A DNA stretch of 7,612 nt from Flavobacteriales bacterium CG_4_9_14_3_um_filter_32_8 (GTDB lineage Bacteria; Bacteroidota; Bacteroidia; Flavobacteriales_E; Vicingaceae). The stretch's first letter is position 1; each line of letters opens with the position of its first letter. Below, piece after piece: positions 1 through 6,503 of the stretch. The notes beneath the pieces were generated by a model. That model was not told the DNA's origin. It saw only the letters and a list, made by a program, of their open reading frames with translations, and ran no database searches. The translations under genes were made by a program, and so were the position numbers. Location of the stretch: assembly GCA_002790175.1 (NCBI GenBank), contig PFUQ01000051.1, positions 1-7,612 on the forward strand. Reading direction: 5' to 3'.

Positions 1-37
1 ATAAAAATGTTAATTTAATAACTGATAAAAAGTAATT

Positions 38-127
38 GTGCCAAAAAAACCCAACCTAAAATTCACTCCTCAACACGACCAAATGGATTGTGGTTCGGCT
101 TGTCTTTCAATGGTAACAAGTTGGTAA
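38..127 (+). pseudogene. Relic of a C39 peptidase-containing ABC transporter (N-terminal fragment)
   Basis: A GTG-initiated frame of 29 codons ends at TAA (125-127). Residues 12-25 read Q-H-D-Q-M-D-C-G-S-A-C-L-S-M, which matches the catalytic-cysteine region of C39 peptidases (Q...DCGxACLxM), with C18 as the expected nucleophile. In intact proteins this domain opens a roughly 700-residue ABC exporter that cleaves double-glycine leaders and secretes bacteriocins or peptides. Here the catalytic His/Asp region, the membrane domain and the ATPase domain are absent, and the sequence after the stop is AT-rich non-coding DNA. A +1-type frame soon after the stop reads KNYYFNLVKNQ, which faintly recalls the segment that normally follows (YGKNYSL...). 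That could be decayed continuation, but it is weak. The family match is confident for such a short stretch. The interpretation as a dead gene is inference. An in-frame stop at 26-28 limits any upstream extension. Confidence 0.6.
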
Positions 128-165
128 CCAATAAAAATTATTATTTCAATTTGGTTAAAAACCAA
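121..165. repeat. Two small TTGGT/ACCAA palindromes
   Basis: TTGGT-A-ACCAA (121-131) and TTGGTT-AAA-AACCAA (151-165) are two perfect short inverted repeats that share the same half-site, with centres 32 bp apart. They lie directly over and after the stop of the C39 relic. They may be decay debris, weak hairpins, or binding sites for an unknown regulator. No U-tract follows immediately, so they do not look like an intrinsic terminator. Function is not established. Confidence 0.3.
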
Positions 166-223
166 TTGGAGTTAGGGAATTAGTTTCCTTTATTTTTTTA
201 AGTTTTTCGAATATAAAACACCA

Positions 224-322
224 ATGCCAAAACTTCTGTGTCAAGCACATCCTGATAAAAATTGGGATAACTTCTCAGATTTTGACGCTGCAATTGTTAA
301 AGCATTATCTTTTTTAAATTAA
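224..322 (+). CDS. Doubtful 32-codon reading frame
   Basis: An ATG-initiated frame of 32 residues (begins MPKLLCQAHPDKNW, ends VKALSFLN) stops at TAA 320-322. The peptide is mixed polar and hydrophobic, with no signal peptide, no membrane span and no double-glycine leader. The frame is open upstream as far as a stop at 173-175, so the stretch could be the tail of a decayed protein rather than a small gene. I do not recognise it. Its last bases overlap the candidate promoter of the next gene. The composition (W, C, H, D, several F) looks more protein-like than the flanking AT-rich DNA, but chance is a real possibility. Confidence 0.2.
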   Translation: MPKLLCQAHPDKNWDNFSDFDAAIVKALSFLN

Positions 323-327
323 TTTTG
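294..327 (+). promoter_or_regulatory. Candidate Bacteroidota-type promoter for the DUF6702-M1 operon
   Basis: TAATTTTG (320-327) is a perfect match to the Bacteroidota -7 element TAnnTTTG. A TTG (294-296) lies 23 nt upstream, at the upper edge of the 17-23 nt spacing reported for flavobacterial promoters. Transcription would start near 332-334 and give a 5' leader of about 30 nt before the GTG start at 363. In DNA this rich in A and T such matches arise by chance, so position relative to the operon is the main support. Confidence 0.4.
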
Positions 328-362
328 ATTACTTTAGCACCTCTTTTTTTTAAACCAATAAC

Positions 363-866
363 GTGTTAAAGAAGCTATTTTATTTGATAGTAGTAGTGGT
401 TTTGATGAGCTTTGCTATGCACAAATACTACGTTTCTATTACAGAAGCAGCTTACAATACAACCAGTCAAAATTTCGAAATAGCTCTTAAATTTATTGGT
501 CACGATTTGGAGCATGCTCTTGAAGCTACAGGTATTCCAGAAATGTATTTAGGAACTGATAAAGAAATAGAAAAAGCAAACGAGTATTTAAAAAAATACA
601 TCGATAGTAATTTTCAATTAATGGTGGACGGAAAAAAAGTCAGCTTTAAATTTATTGGAAAAGAAGTCAATAATAATGACTTTATTTATTGTTACCTCGA
701 ATCGGAAAAAATTGAATACCCAAAAAAAGTGGAAATAAAAAATTCATTACTCATAGAAACTTTTCCAGAACAAACCAATACGGTGTATTTAACAATTAAA
801 GAAAACAAAACAACTTATACCTTTAACAAAAACAAAGTGAGCGAATCTCACGAAATTATCAATTAA
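363..866 (+). CDS. DUF6702-like exported or membrane-anchored protein
   Basis: This 167-residue protein opens with a short basic start (MLKK) and a hydrophobic stretch at about residues 5-18, followed by A-M-H-K-Y-Y-V-S-I-T-E. The HKYYVS-type segment just after the signal, then a 'xxFEIALKFIGHDLEHALE' region, is how DUF6702 proteins begin; these are common in Bacteroidota and of unknown function. The rest looks like beta-rich soluble sequence, so it is likely periplasmic or cell-surface, either cleaved or held by the N-terminal span. The start codon is GTG at 363. It is chosen because it gives a complete signal sequence, whereas the next ATG (codon 15) would remove most of it. The gene ends 1 bp before the M1 peptidase and is almost certainly co-transcribed with it. 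The family call is from memory of sequence patterns, not from a search. Confidence 0.75.
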   Translation: MLKKLFYLIVVVVLMSFAMHKYYVSITEAAYNTTSQNFEIALKFIGHDLEHALEATGIPEMYLGTDKEIEKANEYLKKYIDSNFQLMVDGKKVSFKFIGKEVNNNDFIYCYLESEKIEYPKKVEIKNSLLIETFPEQTNTVYLTIKENKTTYTFNKNKVSESHEIIN

Positions 867-867
867 C

Positions 868-3210
868 ATGAGAAAACTGAGCACATTAGTAATGTTACTT
901 GTAGCAAGTCAATTAGTTGCACAAGACAATTACAGTCCCAATAAATTTAAACAATTAAAAGAAGAATTTGCTACTCCAAATGTTTACAGAACAGCTTCTG
1001 GGGCTCCAGGACATCAATATTACCAGCAAAAAGCAAGTTATGTAATTGATGTTGTTTTGGACGATGAAAAGCAAAAATTAACTGGAAAAGAAGTAATTAC
1101 CTATAAAAATAATTCACCAGACCCATTGAGCTATTTGTGGATTCAATTAGATCAGAATATGCGTGCAAAAAATTCTGATACTAAATTAATTAATAGCATC
1201 AATATCAATAAAAGTATGAGTTTTGCTGAAATAGCAAGACTTCACAACGACTTTGATGGCGGTTTTAAATTAGATTATGTGAAAGATGGAAAAGGACAAG
1301 ATTTAAAATACACCATCAATAAAACCATGATGCGTATTGATTTACCAACACCTTTATTACCTGGAGCATCGTATGCTTTAAAAATTGGTTGGTGGTACAA
1401 CATCAACAATCGTGATGAAATTGGTGGAAGGTCGGGTTATGAATATTTCCCAACAGATGATAATTATTTATACACTATCGCTCAATTTTATCCTCGAATG
1501 GCAGTATATAACGAAGTGGAAGGATGGCAAAATAAACAGTTTTTAGGCAATGGAGAATTTACCTTAACTTTTGGTGATTTTAAAGTTAATATTACGGTGC
1601 CTTCCGACCATATTATTGGTGCAACTGGAGTTCTTACCAATGCTACTTCTATTTTGAGTTCCCAACAAATAGAACGATTTAAAAAAGCCCAAACGGAATA
1701 TGTTACTCCAGTATTAATTGTTACTCAGGAAGAAGCCGAGAAAGCAGAGAAAACTAAAGCAAAAGGAACAAAAACTTGGTCTTACAGTGCCACCAATGTT
1801 CGGGATTTTGCTTTTGCTAGTTCTCGTAAATTTATTGTTGATGCCATGACAGTAAAATACAATGGAAAATCCACCCTAGCAATGAGTTATTATCCAAAAG
1901 AAGGCAACCCTCTTTGGGGGAAATACAGTACTAAAGTAGTTGCACATACCATTGCTACTTATTCTAAACATACCTGCGATTATCCTTATCCTGTGGCAAT
2001 TTCGGTACACTCTAAAAGTATAGGTATGGAATACCCTATGATTTGTTTTAATGGTGGAAGACCAAATGCAGACGGCACTTATTCTGACCGAACAAAATAT
2101 GCTATGATTGGGGTGATTATTCACGAAGTTGGACATAATTTTTTTCCCATGATTATTAATTCTGATGAACGCCAATGGACATGGATGGATGAAGGATTAA
2201 ACACCTTTACTCAATATTTAACTGAACAAACTTGGGAAAGAGATTATCCATCACATAGAGGACCTGCTTACACTATTGTTGATTACATGAAAGGAGATAA
2301 AAAATACTTGGAACCCATTATGACCAACTCCGAATCGTTGATTCAATTTGGCAACAATGCTTATGGCAAACCTGCCGCAGCACTAAATATTTTAAGAGAA
2401 ACAGTGATGGGAAGAGAATTGTTTGATTTTGCTTTTAAAACGTATGCCGAACGTTGGAAATTTAAACATCCAACTCCCGAAGATTTTTTTAGAACAATGG
2501 AAGACGCTTCTGCTGTTGATTTGGATTGGTTTTGGAGAGGTTGGTTTTATACCACCGACCATGTCGATTTAGCAATTAATAAAGTGGTACGATTTAAAAT
2601 TGACACTAAAAATCCTACGGTAGAAAAAGCCATTGCGAAAGAATTAAAAGCCAATGAACCTGTTCATATTGGTTTTACTAGAAATAAAACCGACATCACT
2701 ACTTATAGCGAAAAAGATACCTCCATTATTGATTTTTACAATACATACGATCCTTTTGAAGCAACATTATTAGACCAAGAAGAATACAATAAGTACCTTG
2801 CTAAATTGAATGAAAAAGACATTAAAATTTTAGCATCAGATTTTAATTATTACAATGTGGATTTCGAAAACATTGGTGGGTTAGTGATGCCAATTATTTT
2901 AAATTTCACTTTTAAAGATGGTTCTACAGAAGTAGTTAGAATTCCTGCCGAAATATGGAGAACCAATGATAAAAATGTTTCTAAATTATTTTTCTTTAAA
3001 AAAGAAGTGGTTAGCATTGATATGGACCCTTGGCTAGAAACAGCCGATACCGACTTAAACAACAACAATTGGCCTCAAAAAGTACAACTTTCTAAATTTC
3101 AATTATTTAAAAATGGAAGTGGTGGTTGGGACGAAGATGACCATGAAAACGAAATGCAACGAGCAAAACGAAACGAAGCATTAAAAATAGAGATTTACAA
3201 AAAAAAATGA
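868..3210 (+). CDS. Secreted M1-family zinc metallopeptidase (aminopeptidase)
   Basis: This 780-residue protein has a signal peptide (MRKLSTLVMLLVASQLVA, then Q-D-N), so it acts in the periplasm or at the surface. The zinc site is complete: H419-E-V-G-H423 followed after exactly 18 residues by E442 in W-M-D-E-G-L-N-T-F, the HExxH-x18-E gluzincin pattern. The substrate-binding motif upstream is G386-M-E-Y-P, a common variant of GAMEN/GxMEN in bacterial M1 enzymes. Y499 in Y-G-K-P-A-A-A-L fits the transition-state tyrosine. Order: N-terminal beta domain (about 50-260), catalytic domain (about 300-560), then a C-terminal beta-rich part ending in a charged tail (WDEDDHENE...). I see no type IX secretion sorting domain. 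The predicted activity is removal of N-terminal residues from peptides; specificity cannot be read from sequence. The gene starts 1 bp after the previous one and its TGA overlaps the next ATG. A run of nine A (3199-3207) precedes the stop. Confidence 0.93.
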   Translation: MRKLSTLVMLLVASQLVAQDNYSPNKFKQLKEEFATPNVYRTASGAPGHQYYQQKASYVIDVVLDDEKQKLTGKEVITYKNNSPDPLSYLWIQLDQNMRAKNSDTKLINSININKSMSFAEIARLHNDFDGGFKLDYVKDGKGQDLKYTINKTMMRIDLPTPLLPGASYALKIGWWYNINNRDEIGGRSGYEYFPTDDNYLYTIAQFYPRMAVYNEVEGWQNKQFLGNGEFTLTFGDFKVNITVPSDHIIGATGVLTNATSILSSQQIERFKKAQTEYVTPVLIVTQEEAEKAEKTKAKGTKTWSYSATNVRDFAFASSRKFIVDAMTVKYNGKSTLAMSYYPKEGNPLWGKYSTKVVAHTIATYSKHTCDYPYPVAISVHSKSIGMEYPMICFNGGRPNADGTYSDRTKYAMIGVIIHEVGHNFFPMIINSDERQWTWMDEGLNTFTQYLTEQTWERDYPSHRGPAYTIVDYMKGDKKYLEPIMTNSESLIQFGNNAYGKPAAALNILRETVMGRELFDFAFKTYAERWKFKHPTPEDFFRTMEDASAVDLDWFWRGWFYTTDHVDLAINKVVRFKIDTKNPTVEKAIAKELKANEPVHIGFTRNKTDITTYSEKDTSIIDFYNTYDPFEATLLDQEEYNKYLAKLNEKDIKILASDFNYYNVDFENIGGLVMPIILNFTFKDGSTEVVRIPAEIWRTNDKNVSKLFFFKKEVVSIDMDPWLETADTDLNNNNWPQKVQLSKFQLFKNGSGGWDEDDHENEMQRAKRNEALKIEIYKKK

Positions 3211-3734
3211 TGAAATACCTAATAGTTGTGCTATCCTTATTAATTGTAAGAAATAGTGATGCCCAAGCGGAAGATGCTAATTTTTTATTAAATAAATCTG
3301 AAGTGGTATGGCAAAAAGTATATGATACTAAAATGACTAAACAAGAGCTAATTACCTATTTTAAAGCCTCTGAAAAATTTTGGTTGGTACAAGTTGTTGC
3401 AGATACCATTTTTACAAAATTAAAACCTCAAAAAATAGACCCTGTAAAAACAGGGGTAGCAGGTGTGCCACCAATTGTAAATAAAACAGAGTATAAAGGT
3501 GTAGTAAGAATTGAATTAAAAGAAAATAAATATAGAATTACCTTAAAAAATATAGTGTTGATAGGAGATGGAGAGATATTAAAAAAGGGAGAGGAACAAA
3601 CTTTTGAGCAAAATTATTTAAATAAGGAACAAACTGAGTATCGACCATTTTTCTTAAAAAGACCAAAAGAAATATATAACATTCATTTTAATGAGTTGTT
3701 TCAAATAGCCGTTAAAGCAAAAGAGGAATGGTAA
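3207..3734 (+). CDS. Small exported protein, DUF4468-like
   Basis: This 175-residue protein has a signal peptide of about 19 residues (MMKYLIVVLSLLIVRNSDA, then Q-A-E-D), so it is exported. The mature part contains E-V-V-W-Q-K-V-Y-D-T near the start, then an alpha-helical stretch (T-K-Q-E-L-I-T-Y-F), and later V-V-R-I-E-L-K-E-N-K-Y-R-I-T-L. This layout resembles DUF4468, a Bacteroidota family with a TBP-like fold and unknown function. Its start overlaps the M1 peptidase stop as ATGATG, giving two possible ATG codons (3207 and 3210) and probable translational coupling. The role is unknown. Sitting in the same operon, it may assist or accompany the peptidase in the envelope, but that is inference. 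The following 36 bp to ccoI are AT-rich with no clear terminator. Confidence 0.75.
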   Translation: MMKYLIVVLSLLIVRNSDAQAEDANFLLNKSEVVWQKVYDTKMTKQELITYFKASEKFWLVQVVADTIFTKLKPQKIDPVKTGVAGVPPIVNKTEYKGVVRIELKENKYRITLKNIVLIGDGEILKKGEEQTFEQNYLNKEQTEYRPFFLKRPKEIYNIHFNELFQIAVKAKEEW

Positions 3735-3770
3735 TTTATTTTACTCTTGTAATTTAAATCAATCCTAAAT

Positions 3771-6158
3771 ATGCAGAATCATGAAATATGTTACCATTGT
3801 GGTGAAAATTGTGAGGATGAATTAATTAAATTCGATACTAAGAAATTTTGTTGTTTAGGTTGTAAAACAGTTTATGAAATATTAAACCAAAATAATCTTT
3901 GCAATTATTACGAACTTGAATCAACTCCAGGAATTTCCCCACCGAAAGACACTAATAAAAAATTCGAATATCTTGAAAATACAAAGGTAATTGATAAACT
4001 TCTCGATTATCAAGACGACCAAACAAGTATTATCAATCTTTATTTACCACAAATACATTGTAGCTCTTGTATTTGGTTGTTAGAAAATTTATACAAACTT
4101 AATATTCATATCAAATCATCGAGGGTAAATTTTCTTAAAAAGGAGTTAAAAATTTCATTTAACCACAACAATTTATCCCTCCGTAAATTGGTAGAACTTT
4201 TAGCTTCAATAGGGTACAATCCTACTATAAATTTAGACCAATTAAAAGCGAATAAAAAAAAATTGATTGACCATAGTTTGATTTATAAACTAGGCATTGC
4301 TGGTTTCTGTTTTGGTAATATTATGCTAATCAGTTTACCCGAATATTTTGGACTTGATGCAATCAAAGAATCTGCTTTCTCTCAATTTTTTGGATACATT
4401 AATATGGTGCTTTCTCTACCAATTATTCTCTATAGTTCAAGTGGATATTTAAAATCGGCATATCAAGCAGTTATACACAAAACTATCAATATAGACATCC
4501 CAATAACTTTGGGCATTTTAGCACTTTTTTTTAGAAGTATTTATGAAATACTCTCCCACACTGGCTCTGGATATTTAGATTCATTGGCAGCTTTAATCTT
4601 TTTTATGCTAATCGGTAGAATTTTCCAACAAAAAACATACGACATTCTTTCATTTGAACGAGATTATAAATCATATTTTCCAATAGCTACAACTATTGTT
4701 ACAGCTGATAAAATTGAAAAAAGTATTTATGTTTCTGAATTAACTATAGGTGATATGATATTGATTAGAAATAATGAAATTATACCTGTTGATGCTATAT
4801 TAATTTCAGGAGAAGCCAATATCGACAATAGTTTTGTTACAGGAGAGGCAAATCCTATATTCAAAAAAAATGGTGACAAAATATACGCAGGAGGAAAGCA
4901 ATTAGGGCAAGCCATACAATTGCAAGTAATAAAAAAACTTTCATATTCTTATCTTACTCAATTATGGAACGATGAGGCGTTTACAAAAGCCGATGAAGAT
5001 AAATTTGATGGAATAATGAATAAAATAAGTAAATATTTTACCATTATTATTCTCTTTATCGCTATAGGAAGCCTTGCTTACTGGTGGAAAATTGATGCTA
5101 AGATTGCCATTAATTCCTTTACTGCTGTGTTAATTATTGCTTGTCCTTGTGCCTTAGCTTTGTCTGCACCTTTTACTTTTGGGAATGTATTACGAATATT
5201 AGGAAAAAATAAGTTTTACTTAAAGAATGCATCTGTAATTGAACGTCTTGCTAAGATAAATACCATTGTCTTTGATAAAACAGGAACTATTACACAGTCA
5301 TCAAAAAATAATGTTACCTATTATGGCACACCATTAACTGAAGAACAGAAAATTCAAATTGCTTCTGTTTTAAGACAATCATCCCACCCTTTAAGTAAAT
5401 TGGTTTTTAACTATATTGATGCAAAAAAAAACGTTGAGATTGATTCATTTAAAGAGCTACTTGGGCAAGGATTAGTGGCAACAATTAATGACATTAAAAT
5501 TCAATTAGGTTCTGAAAAATTTATTAAAAATTACATTGAAAATTTGTCAACAGCTACTCGAGTACATCTAAAAATTAACGAATCTTATTTAGGCTATTTC
5601 CAAATAGAAAACAGCTATCGAACTGGGTTAAGTTCAATCATTGCTGAACTAAAATCATTTTTTAAAATCAACCTTATTTCAGGGGATAATAATAGCGAAC
5701 TTGAAAATTTGAAAAGCTACTTTGGAGTAGATGCCGAGTTTTTATTTAATAAAACTCCCGAAGATAAATTAGCCTACATAAAATCTCTTCAACAAAAAGG
5801 CAATGTTACGTTAATGATTGGCGATGGATTAAACGATGCAGGAGCTTTAAAACAAAGCGATGTTGGAATATCAATTTCAGAAGATGTTAATACATTTTCG
5901 CCTGCCTGCGATGCCATTTTAGATGCATCGGTGTTTGATAAATTACCTCAATTTATCTTATATTGTAAAAGCAGTATTAATATCATTATAGCTAGTTTTA
6001 TTATTTCATTTTCCTATAATATTATTGGGCTTTATTTTGCTGTAACAGGTTTGCTTTCACCTGTTTTTGCAGCCATTTTAATGCCTCTAAGTTCAATTAC
6101 AGTTGTTGTATTTGTAACATTAACTTCAAATCTTTTAGCACAACATAAAAAATTATAA
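3771..6158 (+). CDS. ccoI: CcoI/FixI-type copper-translocating P1B-ATPase
   Basis: This 795-residue inner-membrane pump exports Cu(I) for assembly of the CuB site of cbb3 oxidase. The N-terminus has the cysteine-rich metal-binding segment typical of CcoI: C7-x2-C10-x3-C14 and C27-C28-x2-C31. A heavy-metal-associated domain follows with C97-S-S-C100. Four membrane spans come next (about 171-292), then the actuator motif T357-G-E-A. The transport motif is C458-P-C460 in span 6, D502-K-T-G-T is the phosphorylation site, S-S-H539-P is the P1B signature, and G684-D-G-L-N-D is the hinge motif. Two last spans carry Y749-N and M771-x2-S-S, residues that with CPC mark Cu(I) pumps. Length and order are complete for the family. 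It lies immediately upstream of ccoS and ccoN, the usual Bacteroidota arrangement. Start ATG at 3771 gives the full cysteine domain. The 36-bp gap before it leaves open whether it has its own promoter. Confidence 0.95.
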   Translation: MQNHEICYHCGENCEDELIKFDTKKFCCLGCKTVYEILNQNNLCNYYELESTPGISPPKDTNKKFEYLENTKVIDKLLDYQDDQTSIINLYLPQIHCSSCIWLLENLYKLNIHIKSSRVNFLKKELKISFNHNNLSLRKLVELLASIGYNPTINLDQLKANKKKLIDHSLIYKLGIAGFCFGNIMLISLPEYFGLDAIKESAFSQFFGYINMVLSLPIILYSSSGYLKSAYQAVIHKTINIDIPITLGILALFFRSIYEILSHTGSGYLDSLAALIFFMLIGRIFQQKTYDILSFERDYKSYFPIATTIVTADKIEKSIYVSELTIGDMILIRNNEIIPVDAILISGEANIDNSFVTGEANPIFKKNGDKIYAGGKQLGQAIQLQVIKKLSYSYLTQLWNDEAFTKADEDKFDGIMNKISKYFTIIILFIAIGSLAYWWKIDAKIAINSFTAVLIIACPCALALSAPFTFGNVLRILGKNKFYLKNASVIERLAKINTIVFDKTGTITQSSKNNVTYYGTPLTEEQKIQIASVLRQSSHPLSKLVFNYIDAKKNVEIDSFKELLGQGLVATINDIKIQLGSEKFIKNYIENLSTATRVHLKINESYLGYFQIENSYRTGLSSIIAELKSFFKINLISGDNNSELENLKSYFGVDAEFLFNKTPEDKLAYIKSLQQKGNVTLMIGDGLNDAGALKQSDVGISISEDVNTFSPACDAILDASVFDKLPQFILYCKSSINIIIASFIISFSYNIIGLYFAVTGLLSPVFAAILMPLSSITVVVFVTLTSNLLAQHKKL

Positions 6159-6233
6159 TATTTATTTGTCGTACTTTCTTTATAATTGCTACTTAAAAAA
6201 GTACTATTGACTTTGCTAAAAAACAAACTAAGA

Positions 6234-6249
6234 TATGATGATAATCATA
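6234..6249. promoter_or_regulatory. Candidate FNR/CRP-family operator upstream of ccoS
   Basis: TATGAT-GATA-ATCATA is a perfect 6-bp-arm palindrome with a 4-nt spacer. Its core ATGAT-N4-ATCAT matches 8 of 10 fixed positions of the FNR box TTGAT-N4-ATCAA, differing only at the outermost base of each arm. cbb3 oxidase operons are classically controlled by FNR-type regulators, so site type and location agree. Its centre (6241.5) would be at -41.5 if transcription starts near 6283, a class II activator position. No regulator gene is in view. Confidence 0.5.
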
Positions 6250-6251
6250 GA

Positions 6252-6273
6252 TAATATGTTGTAGAACATATTA
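6252..6273. promoter_or_regulatory. Second perfect palindrome upstream of ccoS
   Basis: TAATATGTT-GTAG-AACATATTA is a perfect inverted repeat with 9-bp arms and a 4-nt spacer. The inner part, ATGTT-N4-AACAT, has the same geometry as the preceding palindrome (ATGAT-N4-ATCAT), and its centre at 6262.5 is 21 bp away, two helical turns. It may be a second, lower-match site for a CRP/FNR-type dimer. If the start site near 6283 is right, it would cover the promoter itself and so could mediate repression. Alternatively it is an AT-rich hairpin. No U-tract follows, so it is not a convincing terminator. Confidence 0.45.
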
Positions 6274-6278
6274 ATTTG
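6271..6278 (+). promoter_or_regulatory. Weak candidate -7 element for ccoS-ccoN transcription
   Basis: TTAATTTG differs from the Bacteroidota -7 consensus TAnnTTTG at one fixed position (second base T instead of A). It would place the start near 6283, about 14 nt before the ccoS ATG. No TTG is seen at the expected -33 spacing, which fits an activator-dependent promoter but also fits a chance match. Confidence 0.25.
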
Positions 6279-6296
6279 CAATCAAAATTTATCTAG

Positions 6297-6473
6297 ATGA
6301 GTGTTTTATTTATTTTAATCATTGTGAGTTTAATTGTGGCTTCTGGGTTTTTAATAGCATTTATATGGTCTGTTAAATCCGGACAGTACGAAGATGGATA
6401 TACTCCATCTGTTAGAATGTTATTTGATAATGAAAACATTGTAGAGGATAAAGAGATAAAAACTGAAAGATAA
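6297..6473 (+). CDS. ccoS: CcoS, cbb3-type oxidase assembly protein
   Basis: This 58-residue protein has one N-terminal membrane span (residues 2-24, MSVLFILIIVSLIVASG...) followed by the CcoS signature F-I-W-S-V-K-S-G-Q-Y-E-D (22-33), then R-M-L-F-D (40-44) and a charged tail ending KTER. CcoS is required for making cofactor-complete, active cbb3 oxidase, and acts in the inner membrane. Size and motifs are typical. The start is the ATG at 6297, the only one that includes the whole membrane span. The gene begins 138 bp after ccoI, and that gap holds two palindromes, so ccoS is probably the first gene of its own transcript or at least of a regulated segment. It ends 30 bp before ccoN. Confidence 0.92.
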   Translation: MSVLFILIIVSLIVASGFLIAFIWSVKSGQYEDGYTPSVRMLFDNENIVEDKEIKTER

Positions 6474-6503
6474 AAACGATTCATAAATAAAAAAATTTAA
6501 AAA

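Noticed and set aside
1876..2175. Minus-strand open frame of 99 codons inside the M1 peptidase gene
   Set aside because: Lies wholly opposite the catalytic domain, has no recognisable motif and an atypical residue mix; a shadow of the real gene.
3747..3762. TTG-N10-CAA stretch before ccoI as a second FNR-type site
   Set aside because: Half-sites are separated by two bases more than an FNR box, and only 8 of 16 bases are symmetric; compatible with chance in AT-rich DNA.
6171..6204. Inverted repeat GTACTTT ... AAAGTAC after ccoI as a terminator
   Set aside because: Only 7 bp arms with a 20-nt loop and no U-tract following; too weak for an intrinsic terminator.
6207..6239. Sigma-70-like promoter TTGACT ... 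TATGAT before ccoS
   Set aside because: The spacing is 21 bp, too long for a classical promoter, and Bacteroidota mainly use the TTG/TAnnTTTG form; the TATGAT is better explained as half of the palindrome.
6293..6484. Minus-strand open frame opposite ccoS
   Set aside because: The plus strand encodes a clear CcoS with its signature motif; the minus frame has no support.
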